64,000 nucleotides of DNA, from positions 124,001-188,000 of the forward strand of contig NZ_BEWB01000002.1 of the NCBI RefSeq assembly GCF_003112555.1, read 5' to 3'. Of this stretch, positions 7,952-16,985 are shown piece by piece. Within the stretch, counting starts at the first letter, position 1. Every line of letters begins with the position of its first letter. The DNA is from Streptomyces coelicoflavus (GTDB lineage Bacteria > Actinomycetota > Actinomycetes > Streptomycetales > Streptomycetaceae). A program made the translations under genes and the position numbers. The notes under the pieces are model-generated. The model saw only the letters and a list, made by a program, of their open reading frames with translations. It had not been told where the DNA came from and did not search any database.

Positions 7952-8650
7952 ATGTCCGGACAGGACGCCCGGGACACCGCCCCGGCAGCCGCACCCGGCG
8001 CCGCCGCCTCCGGTGGCCGTCTGGTGACCGGCATCGCCTGGGTGGTGCTGCTCCTCGGGCTGTGGCTGTGGGGCCGCGAGGCCACCGACGTGCGCGAGGG
8101 CGTCTCCCGGCCGGCCACCGGCGACATGGCGGCCGCCGGCCGGCCCCCCGACGTCCCGCTGCCCCCGGCCCACGCACCCCTCGGCGAGGCCCGGCCGCAG
8201 CGGCTCGAGGTGCCCGAACTCGGCATCGAGGCCCCCGTCGTCGCCCGCGGCCTCGACGCCGAGGGCGCGATCGAACCACCGCCCTTCGACCAGCCCGGCT
8301 CCGTCGGCTGGTACGCGGCCGGCGTCACCCCGGGAGCGGCCGGGACCGCCCTGATGGTCGGTCACGTCGACACCGAGACCCGGCCCGCCGTCTTCTACGA
8401 ACTCAGCACCCTGGAACCCGGCGAGACGATCCGCGTGGTCCGCGACGGCGAGGGGACCGCCGAGTTCACGGTCGACGACGTCCAGGTCCTCACCCGCGAC
8501 GGCTTCGACGCCCAGCAGGCCTTCGGACCCCGCGACACGAGCCGCTCCGAGCTGCGCCTCATCACCTGCGGCGGCACCTTCGACCGCGCCACCGACAGCT
8601 ACACGGCCAACGTCGTCGTCTCCGCCTACCTGACCGGAACCGCCCCGTAG
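7952..8650 (+). CDS. Class F sortase
   Basis: A 232-residue protein with one N-terminal membrane helix (about residues 25-44), a proline-rich stalk and a sortase barrel. The catalytic cysteine is in RLITCGG near residue 204. The catalytic histidine is in VGHVDT near residue 134, and the late arginine follows in FDRATDSY. Class F sortases are common in actinobacteria, usually small, and poorly characterised. The preceding secreted protein is its likely partner or regulator. Confidence 0.85.
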   Translation: MSGQDARDTAPAAAPGAAASGGRLVTGIAWVVLLLGLWLWGREATDVREGVSRPATGDMAAAGRPPDVPLPPAHAPLGEARPQRLEVPELGIEAPVVARGLDAEGAIEPPPFDQPGSVGWYAAGVTPGAAGTALMVGHVDTETRPAVFYELSTLEPGETIRVVRDGEGTAEFTVDDVQVLTRDGFDAQQAFGPRDTSRSELRLITCGGTFDRATDSYTANVVVSAYLTGTAP

Positions 8651-8741
8651 CACAGCCCCGGTCCCGGCGTCCGGGAACCGCGTGGGCGGCGGAGGCGTAT
8701 GTCAGGATTGAGCCTCGGAACAGTGCACCCAGGGGGGTTGG

Positions 8742-9773
8742 ATGTACGGCAGCAAGCCGGCCGGAAACATGTCCAGGAGGCGGGCTGCGTCGGCGGCGGT
8801 GCTCGGGGCGGCGGCACTGCTGCTCGCGGGCTGCTCCTCGTCCGGGGACGGTGACGGGGACGGCAAGGGCGCGGGTGCCGGGATCACGCAGCAGCCCAAG
8901 GAGGCCGACCCGTTCTGGGTCAACCCCGACGGCACCGCGGCCCGGCAGGTGGCCTCCCTCACCGAGGACGGCAAGAAGGACCAGGCCGAACAGATCCGCA
9001 GGATCGCCCAGCAGCCGACCGGCGAGTGGATCAGCCCGGAGAACCCCGAGGAGCAGGCCCGCGGCTTCACCGAGGCCGCCGACGAGGCCGGCCGCACCGC
9101 GCTGCTCGTCCTCTACAACATCCCGCACCGCGACTGCGGCCAGTACTCCGGGGGCGGCGCCGCGGACGGCAACGCCTACCGCTCCTTCGTGGACGGCGTC
9201 GCCAAGGGCATCGGCGACCGTGCCGCCACCGTCGTGCTCGAACCGGACGCCGTGCTCCACCTCGTCGACGGCTGCACCCCGCAGGAGTTCCACGAGGAGC
9301 GCTACGACCTCCTCAAGGGCGCGATCGAGAAGCTCACCGCCCTGAAGAACACCAAGGTGTACCTGGACGCGGGCAACGCCGGCTGGGGCCACCCCGACCA
9401 GATCTTCGAGCCCCTGAAGCGGGCCGGCATCGACCGGGCCGACGGCTTCGCGGTCAACGTCTCGAACTTCTACACCACCGAGGACTCCCTCGCCTACGGC
9501 AAGCAGCTCTCCGCCAAGGTGGGCGGCAAGCACTTCGTCATCGACACCAGCCGCAACGGCAACGGCCCCTACACCGAGGGCGCCCCGGACGAACGCTGGT
9601 GCAACCCCCCGGGCCGGGCCCTCGGCGAAACCCCGACGACGAAGACGTCGGACCCCCTCGTGGACGCCTACCTGTGGGTCAAGCGCCCCGGGGAGTCCGA
9701 CGGCGAGTGCAAGGGCGGCCCGAAGGCGGGGGAGTGGTACCCCGAGTACGCCCTGAAACTGGCGAAAGGATAA
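8742..9773 (+). CDS. cslZ: Glycoside hydrolase family 6 lipoprotein (endoglucanase type, CslZ-like)
   Basis: A 343-residue extracellular enzyme. A lipobox (LLLAGC, Cys about residue 28) is followed by an Asp/Gly-rich linker and a GH6 barrel. Family motifs include YNIPHRDCGQYSGG with the catalytic acid region, VLEPDA, and a late RNGNG block with WCNPPGRALG. AGGGGGG precedes the ATG. It is convergent with glxA-cslA. In S. coelicolor the equivalent gene next to these encodes an endoglucanase that acts on the hyphal-tip glycan made by CslA and GlxA. That role is transferred here by synteny. Confidence 0.85.
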   Translation: MYGSKPAGNMSRRRAASAAVLGAAALLLAGCSSSGDGDGDGKGAGAGITQQPKEADPFWVNPDGTAARQVASLTEDGKKDQAEQIRRIAQQPTGEWISPENPEEQARGFTEAADEAGRTALLVLYNIPHRDCGQYSGGGAADGNAYRSFVDGVAKGIGDRAATVVLEPDAVLHLVDGCTPQEFHEERYDLLKGAIEKLTALKNTKVYLDAGNAGWGHPDQIFEPLKRAGIDRADGFAVNVSNFYTTEDSLAYGKQLSAKVGGKHFVIDTSRNGNGPYTEGAPDERWCNPPGRALGETPTTKTSDPLVDAYLWVKRPGESDGECKGGPKAGEWYPEYALKLAKG

Positions 9774-9780
9774 GCGCCCC

Positions 9781-9852
9781 GGGGGCGCGGGGCCGTGACC
9801 TGTGCGGCTGCCGCCGCGTGCGCGCGACCAGCCACCACGTTCCCCGCGCCCG
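9781..9852. terminator. Bidirectional terminator-like repeat between the GH6 gene and glxA
   Basis: GGGGGCGCGGGG near 9781 pairs with CCCCGCGCCC near 9843, bracketing a loop containing GCGCGACCAGCCACCACG. This matches a GC-rich intergenic palindrome often seen between convergent Streptomyces genes. It lies between two stop codons. Confidence 0.55.
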
Positions 9853-9873
9853 AAGGCACCACCCGCGGGAGCG

Positions 9874-11811
9874 CTACGGGATCCGCACCCACTCCGCCTT
9901 GGAAGGCGTCCCCTCCCCGTCCGTCACGAACAGCATGTACCACCCCGACGGAACCACGTTCTTACTGCTCGGCACCGTCACCGTCAGCTTGTCCCCGTCC
10001 GCCTCGAAGTCCAGCGCGACGGACCGCTGGTCCACGTCCGTGACGTGGGTCGACGCGCTCGGCCGGATCAGCCGCACCTTCTCGACCGTGGACGCCGCCC
10101 GCGAGGTGAACGTGCCCGACTCGCCGCGCTCGATGGTCTGCGGGCCACCCGCCAGGTCGGGACGCGAGTCCCGGTACAGATAGGGCGGCGTGTAGATCTC
10201 GATGCGCTGCTCGAACTTGCCCGGCTTGGTGTTGGCCTTGTCGGCGTAGAGCGAGTCCGAGCCGAAGAACATCAGGCGCCCGTCGGGCAGCAGGATCGAA
10301 CCGGAGTGGTAGTTGCGGCCCACCAGCGGATCGGCGACCCGCTCGAAGGAGTTCGTGCCGGGGTGGTACAGCCGCGCCTGGAGGATGTTGGAGTCGCTGC
10401 GGCCCCGGTAGTCCTCCGAGCCGCCGGAGACCAGCACGCTGTCGTCCGGCAGGACCGAGGCCTGCGGGTAGCGCGTGCCCTTCTCCAGTGACGGCCCGTC
10501 CACGAACCTCGGGTCGTCCGCCTTGAGGTCGACGATCCGGGTCTTCTCGCTGGACAGCTTGGACTCGCCGACCCCGCCGCCGCCGATCACCATGTACTTC
10601 TCGTCCTGCGCCGGCGGCAGCAGCACCGTGTTCGCCGTCTCCAGCATGTTCGCGTCGCTCATGCCGGGGATCTTGGTGAACTTGTTGGTCTCCACGTCCC
10701 AGATGCCCGGGTCGCGGCCCACGTCGTCGGGGCCGTAGCCGGCGTTCGCACCCGAGTAGAAGATCTTGCCGTTCTCCATCAGGAACAGCGCCGGGTAGGT
10801 CGGGAACTGGCGGATCTTGTCGGTGTAGGTCCACTCCTTGGTCTTCGGGTCGTAGATCTCGTTCTTGCCCGGGACCAGCTGGCCGATGTCGTCGAGGCCG
10901 GAGACGCTGAGGATCTTGCCGTCGCTCAGCGTGGTGAGCGTCGGGTACCAGCGGGCCTCGTGCATCGGGTCGACCTTGATGTACTTCTCGGCGACCGGGT
11001 CGAACTCGAAGGCGTCCCGGATGCCCTGGAAGTCCTTCTTGTCGAGGGCGAGCTTCTGCGCGATGCCGTACGTGTTGCGGGCGTCGGCACCCGACAGGCC
11101 CTGGACGCGGTAGTTGTCCTCGGTGCCCGTCTCGTACTTGTGGCCGCTCTTCTGCGCCTCGACGTAGATCCGGCCGAGACCCGGGTCGTTGCGCACGAAC
11201 TTCCCGGTCGCCTTGTCGAAGACCTTCTCGGCGCGGGGCACCAGGACCGGGTCCTTGGACACGAAGGTCTTGTGGTTCTCCTTGCCGGTGAACCTGGTGC
11301 CCGCCGGCAGGGTGATCGGCTTGTCCGGGTTCTCGTTGTGGACGACCATCAGGCCGCCGGCCTTGGTGACGTCGCCCTTGAGCTTCTCGTACCGCTTGGT
11401 GCCGCCCGCGATCAGCAGATTGCCGTTGGCGAGCTGCGTGTGCCCGGTGCAGAACAGGTCGGACGGTGTCGGCACCTTCTTGATGGTCCCCTTGACGGGG
11501 TCCCAGATCCGGGTGTCGTACTGCTTGGCGTCGGAGTTGTCCTGGTTGTTGCCCGACCCGGCGACCAGCAGCACCTTGCCGGTGCGCAGCAGCGCCGCGT
11601 GGATGGTGTTCTGCCGGTACTTCTCGGGAAACTCGATGATCTCCCACTTGCCGTTGGCGGCCTTGTACTCCGGCTGATTGATCTTGTACTGGTGGTATTT
11701 CTCGGTCCCGAAGCGGTAGAGCCACGGCCCGTTCATCCCGGCCAGCGCGACTACCACCGCCGTACCTATCGCGAAGCGACGGGCGCGGCGGCGGCCGGCA
11801 CGGTCTTTCAT
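9874..11811 (-). CDS. glxA: GlxA, membrane-anchored mononuclear copper-radical oxidase
   Basis: A 645-residue galactose-oxidase-like enzyme. An N-terminal helix (residues 12-28) anchors it. A kelch-type propeller follows, and the C-terminal domain is of the DUF1929 type. All expected copper-site residues can be placed. Cys121 (DLFCTGH) and Tyr289 (ARWYP) should form the thioether cross-link, with Trp288 beside it. Tyr501-His502 (NYHSG) and His589 (THVTD) complete the site. Its ATG overlaps the cslA stop as ATGA. In Streptomyces GlxA acts with CslA to deposit a beta-glycan at hyphal tips, needed for aerial growth; that role is transferred from the family. Confidence 0.95.
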   Translation of the reverse strand: MKDRAGRRRARRFAIGTAVVVALAGMNGPWLYRFGTEKYHQYKINQPEYKAANGKWEIIEFPEKYRQNTIHAALLRTGKVLLVAGSGNNQDNSDAKQYDTRIWDPVKGTIKKVPTPSDLFCTGHTQLANGNLLIAGGTKRYEKLKGDVTKAGGLMVVHNENPDKPITLPAGTRFTGKENHKTFVSKDPVLVPRAEKVFDKATGKFVRNDPGLGRIYVEAQKSGHKYETGTEDNYRVQGLSGADARNTYGIAQKLALDKKDFQGIRDAFEFDPVAEKYIKVDPMHEARWYPTLTTLSDGKILSVSGLDDIGQLVPGKNEIYDPKTKEWTYTDKIRQFPTYPALFLMENGKIFYSGANAGYGPDDVGRDPGIWDVETNKFTKIPGMSDANMLETANTVLLPPAQDEKYMVIGGGGVGESKLSSEKTRIVDLKADDPRFVDGPSLEKGTRYPQASVLPDDSVLVSGGSEDYRGRSDSNILQARLYHPGTNSFERVADPLVGRNYHSGSILLPDGRLMFFGSDSLYADKANTKPGKFEQRIEIYTPPYLYRDSRPDLAGGPQTIERGESGTFTSRAASTVEKVRLIRPSASTHVTDVDQRSVALDFEADGDKLTVTVPSSKNVVPSGWYMLFVTDGEGTPSKAEWVRIP

Positions 11812-13829
11812 TCCTTACGTCCCCCAAGTCCACCAAGGGCGATCTGCATGGTCTGGTCGTTGCCCCCGTCGGCGGAGGCGGCCCAGCCGGGCGTCTGCTG
11901 CGGCGCCTGCTGTCCGTACGGCGCCTGCTGTCCGTACGGCGTCTGCTGCTGCCCGTGGGGCGGGTACGCCGGTCCGGGCGCGGGCTGCTGCGGCGGGACC
12001 CGGGGCGCGGGCTCCGCCGCCGCGACCGGCGGTTGCTTCTTCGCCTTCCTCAACTCGTGGCGCCAGGCGAACATCGGCGACGCGGTGATCAGCAGCGCGA
12101 ACGTGGCCCAGATGATCATCGCGGGGTGCGAGTGGCCGAGGACGAGGCCGGCGGCGATCGAACCGGCGAAGATCACGATGAAGTACCAGTGGTACCGGAA
12201 GGTCCCGAACAGCGTGTCCGGGCTGGCCGAGTCGCCCTTCGGGGTGACGACGAACTTGCTCTTGCGGCGCAGCACGGAGTCGATGAGCGCCTTGGCGTAC
12301 AGCGGCGCCGACAGCGCCGACATGATCATGCCGGCCACGCCGCCGGAGCCCTCGGGCTCGTGCGGGGAGACGTTGTGGCGGCGGTTCCAGACGTACAGGC
12401 CGATCTGGAGCGCGGAGGCGTTGCCGTAGAGCATCAGCCAGACCGCCGGGTCGATGTTGACGCCGGATGCGCCGAGGCCCAGGAACAGACAGCAGCTCAG
12501 CGCCGCCAGGATCCAGTTCAGGGCCGACATCGGATAGAAGATGATCATCATCGTGTAGTTGAAGAGCTTGCTCGGCGGGAGCGAGTACCAGCCCTTCCAG
12601 TACTGCTTGAGGATCGTCTCGTACGTCCCGCGCGACCAGCGCATCTGCTGGGTGAAGAAGTCCGTCCAGGCGTTGGGGCCCTCGCCGACCGCGAGCACGT
12701 CCGGGGTGTAGACCGAGCGCCACTTGCGGCCGGTGGCCGGGTTCTTGTGGCGGTGCATCTCGAAGCCGGTCGCCATGTCCTCGGTGATCGAGTCGTACAG
12801 GCCGCCGATCTGCTTGAGCGCCCTGATGCGCACCGCGTTGGAGGTGCCCACGAACATCGGCCCGCCGTAGCGGTTGCCGGCGCGCTGGATCAGCGCGTGG
12901 AAGAGGAACTGCTGCGACTCGGCGGCCTTGGTGATCGGGTTGTCGTAGTTGCCGTAGACCTGCGGGCCGATGACGAAGCCGACGTCCGGGTCGCGGAAGA
13001 AGCCGAGCATCCGCTCCAGGTAGTTCGGCAGCGGCACGTGGTCGGTGTCGACGGAGGCGAAGAAGTCGTAGTCGTCGCCGTGCGCCTCGAGCCAGGCGTT
13101 GTAGTTGCCGTGCTTGGTCTTGGCGCGGTGCGGGCCCTTCTTCCGGTTCCACTTCGAGACGCCCTTGCGGGAGAAGTGGTGCACGCCCAGGCGCGCGCAC
13201 ACCTCCTTCACCTCCGGGTCGTCGCCCTCGTCGAGGAGCCAGACGTGCATCAGACCGCGGTGGCGGATCTTCACGGCCGCCTCCAGGGTCTTCGTCACCA
13301 TTTCCAGCGGCTCCTTGCCGGGCACGAAGGAGGTGAGGAAGGCGACCCTGGTGCCGGTCTCGGGCACCACCGGGACCGGGTCGCGGGCGACCAGGGTGGC
13401 GTGCGCGTTCGACAGCACGTTCAGACAGCGGAACAGCTCGATCAGGCCGATCGCCACGAGCATCACGATGTCGAGCGCGGGCAGCCAGGAGAAGGCCGGG
13501 TAGTCGCGCTCGGTCCAGTGCTCCGGCTGGAGCAGCCACACCAGCAGCACCACCGACAGCAGCGGGGCGGCGGCCAGCATCAGGGCGACCCGGACGCGGT
13601 GCGGCTCCTGCGATATCAGCGAGCGGTACTGCACCCGGTACGGCTTGTTCGGGTCGGGCTGGGTGAGGGGGCCCGCGAGGCGGCTGTAGTGCTCGTAGTC
13701 GTACTTCGGCAGCGTCTTCTTTATCCGGCGGAACGAACCGGTGTTCCAGTTCCGGTGCCCGGGCACCCTGAGCTGGGTGGTCTCGGACGGGTCGTGGTCC
13801 CGCCCGGCGCCCGTCGGCGTCGACGTCAT
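11808..13829 (-). CDS. cslA: CslA, cellulose-synthase-like family 2 glycosyltransferase
   Basis: A 673-residue membrane synthase. Two N-terminal helices (about residues 80-125) are followed by a GT2 catalytic domain with the SVDTDH nucleotide/metal motif and the processive QQMRWSRG motif. Several more transmembrane segments follow. The C-terminal tail is rich in Pro, Gln and Gly (YGQQAPYGQQAP), a low-complexity extension likely exposed in the cytosol. It is the first gene of the cslA-glxA operon. It is thought to polymerise a beta-1,4 glycan at growing tips together with the secretion machinery (family knowledge). Confidence 0.95.
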   Translation of the reverse strand: MTSTPTGAGRDHDPSETTQLRVPGHRNWNTGSFRRIKKTLPKYDYEHYSRLAGPLTQPDPNKPYRVQYRSLISQEPHRVRVALMLAAAPLLSVVLLVWLLQPEHWTERDYPAFSWLPALDIVMLVAIGLIELFRCLNVLSNAHATLVARDPVPVVPETGTRVAFLTSFVPGKEPLEMVTKTLEAAVKIRHRGLMHVWLLDEGDDPEVKEVCARLGVHHFSRKGVSKWNRKKGPHRAKTKHGNYNAWLEAHGDDYDFFASVDTDHVPLPNYLERMLGFFRDPDVGFVIGPQVYGNYDNPITKAAESQQFLFHALIQRAGNRYGGPMFVGTSNAVRIRALKQIGGLYDSITEDMATGFEMHRHKNPATGRKWRSVYTPDVLAVGEGPNAWTDFFTQQMRWSRGTYETILKQYWKGWYSLPPSKLFNYTMMIIFYPMSALNWILAALSCCLFLGLGASGVNIDPAVWLMLYGNASALQIGLYVWNRRHNVSPHEPEGSGGVAGMIMSALSAPLYAKALIDSVLRRKSKFVVTPKGDSASPDTLFGTFRYHWYFIVIFAGSIAAGLVLGHSHPAMIIWATFALLITASPMFAWRHELRKAKKQPPVAAAEPAPRVPPQQPAPGPAYPPHGQQQTPYGQQAPYGQQAPQQTPGWAASADGGNDQTMQIALGGLGGRKE

Positions 13830-13913
13830 GAGTCATCCCCCCACACGCGGGTCATGCGTGTTTCGTCGCTTCCTTCGCCCGCTCCGGTCCCCCTCGACCT
13901 CGCGAACGCCTCA

Positions 13914-13934
13914 GTGGTGGGTCACGGTCACCAC
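13914..13934. promoter_or_regulatory. Inverted repeat in the cslA upstream region
   Basis: GTGGTG-N9-CACCAC lies 85-105 bp upstream of the cslA start. Reading toward cslA, an AT-richer TCTATATGGT segment (about 13945-13954) just upstream of it could supply a -10 box. Regulator unknown. The rest of 13830-14079 shows no convincing gene. Confidence 0.35.
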
Positions 13935-14079
13935 GGCATGCACACCATATAGACATGGAATGGCGACCCCCGGTTGCATGATGCCCCCCTCGGCATCCCC
14001 TCCGCCCCCGGCCCCCAGCCGGACCAGGGTTCTACGGCGTTCGTCATGATCGCAAGACGTCCTGGTACCGAATGCACCG

Positions 14080-14110
14080 AAGGCCCCTCGTGTGATACGA
14101 GAGGCCTTCG
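14080..14110 (-). terminator. Terminator of the first tRNA-Lys
   Basis: GAAGGCC-CTCGT pairs with ACGAG-GGCCTTC around a five-base loop, just downstream of the minus-strand tRNA. Confidence 0.75.
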
Positions 14111-14118
14111 ACCGTCTG

Positions 14119-14192
14119 TGCGCCGCCAGGGACTCGAACCCCGGACCCGCTGATTAAGAGTCAGCTGCTCTAACCAACTGAGCTAGCGGCGC
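14119..14192 (-). tRNA. tRNA-Lys (anticodon CTT), copy 1
   Basis: A 74-base cloverleaf. The acceptor stem is GCGCCGC/GCGGCGC with discriminator A. The D arm contains AGTTGG, the anticodon loop is CTCTTAA (anticodon CTT, reading AAG), and the T loop is TTCGAGT. CCA is not encoded. A TAGAGT -10-like box lies about 15 bases upstream. Two identical copies occur at 17656 and 32762. Confidence 0.97.
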
Positions 14193-14390
14193 CTGCTGAC
14201 CTGCGCAACTCTACCCGATGCCGACCGGTGCTCCGGACCGCCGCCCGGCGCACCCGGAGCACGGGCGTCGCGGCCGGGTACATCATTCGGACCGTCAACA
14301 TGCGAGTGACGACGACAGTTGTGAAACTGGCCCACATGTACCGAAGTGCGCCGCCGCGGACATTTTCACCGGGAGTGTGAGGGGAATCGC

Positions 14391-15443
14391 ATGGAGACTC
14401 CCGTATTCGAGGAAATCGATCCCGCGAGCGATTGCGAATGTCCCGGCTGCCGTCACTGGCGGCGTGTCCTGCCGCATTCCCCGGCAGGCCGCGCGCTCGC
14501 CCATCCGGCGGCGTACCGCACGCTGGTCGTGGCCACCGCCGCCGCTTCCGCGACCGCCGTGTCCGCCCTCGGCGCGGGCCCGGCGGCGGCGCTCCCCGCG
14601 GCCGCCCACGCGCCCCACCGGCCGGGCGTTCCCGCCGGGGACGAGCCCGACACCCCGCAGGGGCCCAGGTCGCCGCTGCACGGTTCGACCGGCCGGCCCG
14701 CGGCGCCCCCGGCCGGTGCGGAACTGGCCTCCCTCACCCGCACGGAGATCCTCGACCGGGCCAGGACCTGGGTGGCCGCGAAGGTCCCGTACAGCCTGAC
14801 CGCGTACTGGTCCGACGGTTACCGGCAGGACTGCTCGGGCTTCGTGTCGATGGCCTGGAAACTGCCCGCCAACGAGTGGACCGGAAGCCTCGGCACCGTC
14901 GCCGACCGCATCACCAAGGCGGAGCTCCAGCCCGGCGACATCCTGCTGTTCCACAACGCGTCCGACCCGGAGAAGGGCTCCCACGTGGTGATCTTCGGCG
15001 GCTGGACGGACGGCACGCGCACCGCCTACACCGCGTACGAGCAGACCCCGCCGCACACCCGCAAGCGGGACACGCCGTACGCCTACTGGAGCGACTCCGC
15101 CAAGTACCTGCCGTACCGCTACAAGGGGGTCGCCGCGAGCGGGACGGGCAAGGCCGGCGCCCGGGAGGAACCGGTCCCGGCCGCGGGTCCCGCCTCGCAC
15201 GGGGTGGCGGGGTACCCCGGGCGCGCCATGTTCCGGCCGGGCGCCGACAACGCGTACGTCACCCGGCTCGGCAGGCAGTTGGTGAGGAAGGGGTTCGGCA
15301 CGTACTACACGAGGGGACCGGGGCCGCGCTGGGGCGAGGCGGACCGGCGGGGCGTCCAGGCCTTCCAGCGCGCCCAGGGCTGGCGGGGCGGGGCGGCGGA
15401 CGGCCATCCGGGCCCGGAGACCTGGCGGCGGCTCTTCTCGTGA
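14391..15443 (+). CDS. Secreted NlpC/P60 endopeptidase with C-terminal peptidoglycan-binding-like domain
   Basis: 350 residues. An unusual N-terminal stretch with a CxCxxC cluster (about residues 12-17) precedes the hydrophobic export segment (about residues 45-65). The NlpC/P60 core has catalytic Cys148 (DCSGF) and His198 (SHVVIFGG). It should cut stem peptides in the wall. The last 70 residues look like a peptidoglycan-binding helix bundle (VQAFQRAQGW). GAGGGGA precedes the ATG. It lies between the tip-glycan genes and the LPMO, so a role in remodelling wall around the glycan is plausible but inferred. Confidence 0.82.
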   Translation: METPVFEEIDPASDCECPGCRHWRRVLPHSPAGRALAHPAAYRTLVVATAAASATAVSALGAGPAAALPAAAHAPHRPGVPAGDEPDTPQGPRSPLHGSTGRPAAPPAGAELASLTRTEILDRARTWVAAKVPYSLTAYWSDGYRQDCSGFVSMAWKLPANEWTGSLGTVADRITKAELQPGDILLFHNASDPEKGSHVVIFGGWTDGTRTAYTAYEQTPPHTRKRDTPYAYWSDSAKYLPYRYKGVAASGTGKAGAREEPVPAAGPASHGVAGYPGRAMFRPGADNAYVTRLGRQLVRKGFGTYYTRGPGPRWGEADRRGVQAFQRAQGWRGGAADGHPGPETWRRLFS

Positions 15444-15503
15444 CCGGCGACCAGCAGGTGATCACCCGTTCATGACGCGTCTGGCGCGGAGGCTGGAGCA
15501 CGC

Positions 15504-16823
15504 ATGAGTACGAACACGACATCCTCGGCCGAACTCTCCACGGAGCCCTCGGCGGAACGTTCCACAGAGCCTTCGGCCGGGACCTCGGCGGCGTCCTCGG
15601 CCGGGACCTCGTGCGCGCCCTCGACCGGTGCACCGGCGGCGTCCTCGAAGGCGTCCTCGGCCGGGAGTCCGGCGGAGTCCGCCGGGGGCTGCTCCCGGGC
15701 CGTGGCCCCGGACGCCGCCGGGCCCGCGTCGCCGGAGGCCGGTCCGCGGCCCGCCCGGCTCATCCACAACGAGGCCACCACCGAGATCCCCGTCCACCTG
15801 CTGTTCCGCGACGACCCCGACCCGGCGCCGGTGCCGCTGCGGCCCGCGGTCGTCGCGCGGCGCCAGGGTCCGGGGGAGCGGCCCGGCGAGCGGCCCGCGG
15901 CCCGGCGCCGCGTCAACGCCCGCCCGCGCCCGGTGCCGTCGGTCGACCCGGAACTGACGGAACGTCCGGCGCGGGTGCTGCCCGGCGCCGCGGGGGTGGC
16001 CGCCGGTCTGTGCGGGGTGGCCGGGTGCGCGGCCACCTCCTGGTGGGCCGGTCTCGTACCTCCCCTCGCGGCCCAGGCGCTGGGCCTGCCGGCGTCCGCG
16101 GGCGCCGGGCTCGGACCCGCGCAGTGGGCGGCGTACGCGGCGGCCGGGGCGCTGGGGATGTTCGGGTTCGGCGGGCTGGCCCGGGGGCGGACCGGGCGGG
16201 CCTGGGTGCTCGGTCTCTTCGGCCGCTACCGGGGGACGGTGCGGCGCACGGGCCTGATGTGGGTGAACCCGCTGCTGCTGCGCCGCCGGGTGGACGTGCG
16301 GCTGCGGCACTGGCGCAGTGAGCCGATGCCCGCGGCCGACGGCAACGGCGTCGTGCTCAGGGCGGTGACGCTGGTGGTGTGGCGGGTGCGGGACACCGTG
16401 CGGGCCACGCTGGGCGTCGAGGACCACGAGACGTATCTGCGCGAGTGCGTGGAGGCGGCGCTGGCCCGGGTCCCGGTGGAGCCGCTCGGCACGGTCCGCA
16501 GCTCGGCGGACGTGGCCGGTGACACGCTGACCCGGCTGGTGGCGGCGGACGCGGCGCCGGTCGGCCTGGAGGTGTTCTCGGTGCGGCCGGTCCGGGTGGA
16601 GTACGCCCCCGAGGTCGCCGCCGCGATGCACCGGCGCAGGATCGCCGCGCTGGACGCGGCGCAGCGGGCCAGCGTGCTCACCTCGGTCGTGGACTCGGTG
16701 GAGGACACGGTGACCCGGCTGACCATGCGGGGGCTGGTCGAACTGGACGACTACGAGCGCAAGGTGCTGGTGAAGGACCTGACGGTGGCGTTCTGCGCGG
16801 GGCGGGGGGACACGGGGACCTGA
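15504..16823 (+). CDS. SPFH/band 7 domain membrane protein with a low-complexity N-terminus
   Basis: 439 residues. The first 90 are almost entirely Ser/Ala/Thr/Glu/Pro and include repeated TEPSAE and SAGTS units. Two hydrophobic segments (about residues 160-185 and 205-225) precede an SPFH domain with a DVRLRHWRSEPMPAADGNGV motif and a VVWRVRD core. GGAGGCTGGAG precedes the ATG. SPFH proteins scaffold membrane microdomains in many bacteria. No NfeD partner is adjacent, and its function here is unknown. Confidence 0.75.
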   Translation: MSTNTTSSAELSTEPSAERSTEPSAGTSAASSAGTSCAPSTGAPAASSKASSAGSPAESAGGCSRAVAPDAAGPASPEAGPRPARLIHNEATTEIPVHLLFRDDPDPAPVPLRPAVVARRQGPGERPGERPAARRRVNARPRPVPSVDPELTERPARVLPGAAGVAAGLCGVAGCAATSWWAGLVPPLAAQALGLPASAGAGLGPAQWAAYAAAGALGMFGFGGLARGRTGRAWVLGLFGRYRGTVRRTGLMWVNPLLLRRRVDVRLRHWRSEPMPAADGNGVVLRAVTLVVWRVRDTVRATLGVEDHETYLRECVEAALARVPVEPLGTVRSSADVAGDTLTRLVAADAAPVGLEVFSVRPVRVEYAPEVAAAMHRRRIAALDAAQRASVLTSVVDSVEDTVTRLTMRGLVELDDYERKVLVKDLTVAFCAGRGDTGT

Positions 16824-16895
16824 CCGGCCGGGGTGCCGGGGTGCCGGGGCGCCGCCCCGGCCCGTGCGGCCGGGCAGCGCGTTCCGTTTTTGGTA

Positions 16896-16943
16896 TGGAC
16901 ATGTTCAACTACCGGCAATAATCTGAACTTGGTCTAGACCTGC
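16896..16943 (+). promoter_or_regulatory. Promoter and DasR-like dre operator of the LPMO gene
   Basis: TGGACA (16896-16901), a 17-base spacer and TAATCT (16919-16924) form a good vegetative promoter. The 16-mer at 16928-16943 has the core TGGTCTAGACC and matches 12 of 16 positions of the recalled DasR responsive element. It overlaps the predicted transcription start, so bound DasR would block initiation until aminosugar phosphate accumulates. Confidence 0.75.
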
Positions 16944-16985
16944 ACGGCTCACTGAACTTCCCCACACGTCACAGGGAGCAGCAGT

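Noticed and set aside
9874..11811. GlxA as a plain kelch protein without catalytic copper
   Set aside because: Cys121, Tyr289, Tyr501, His502 and His589 all occupy the expected positions.
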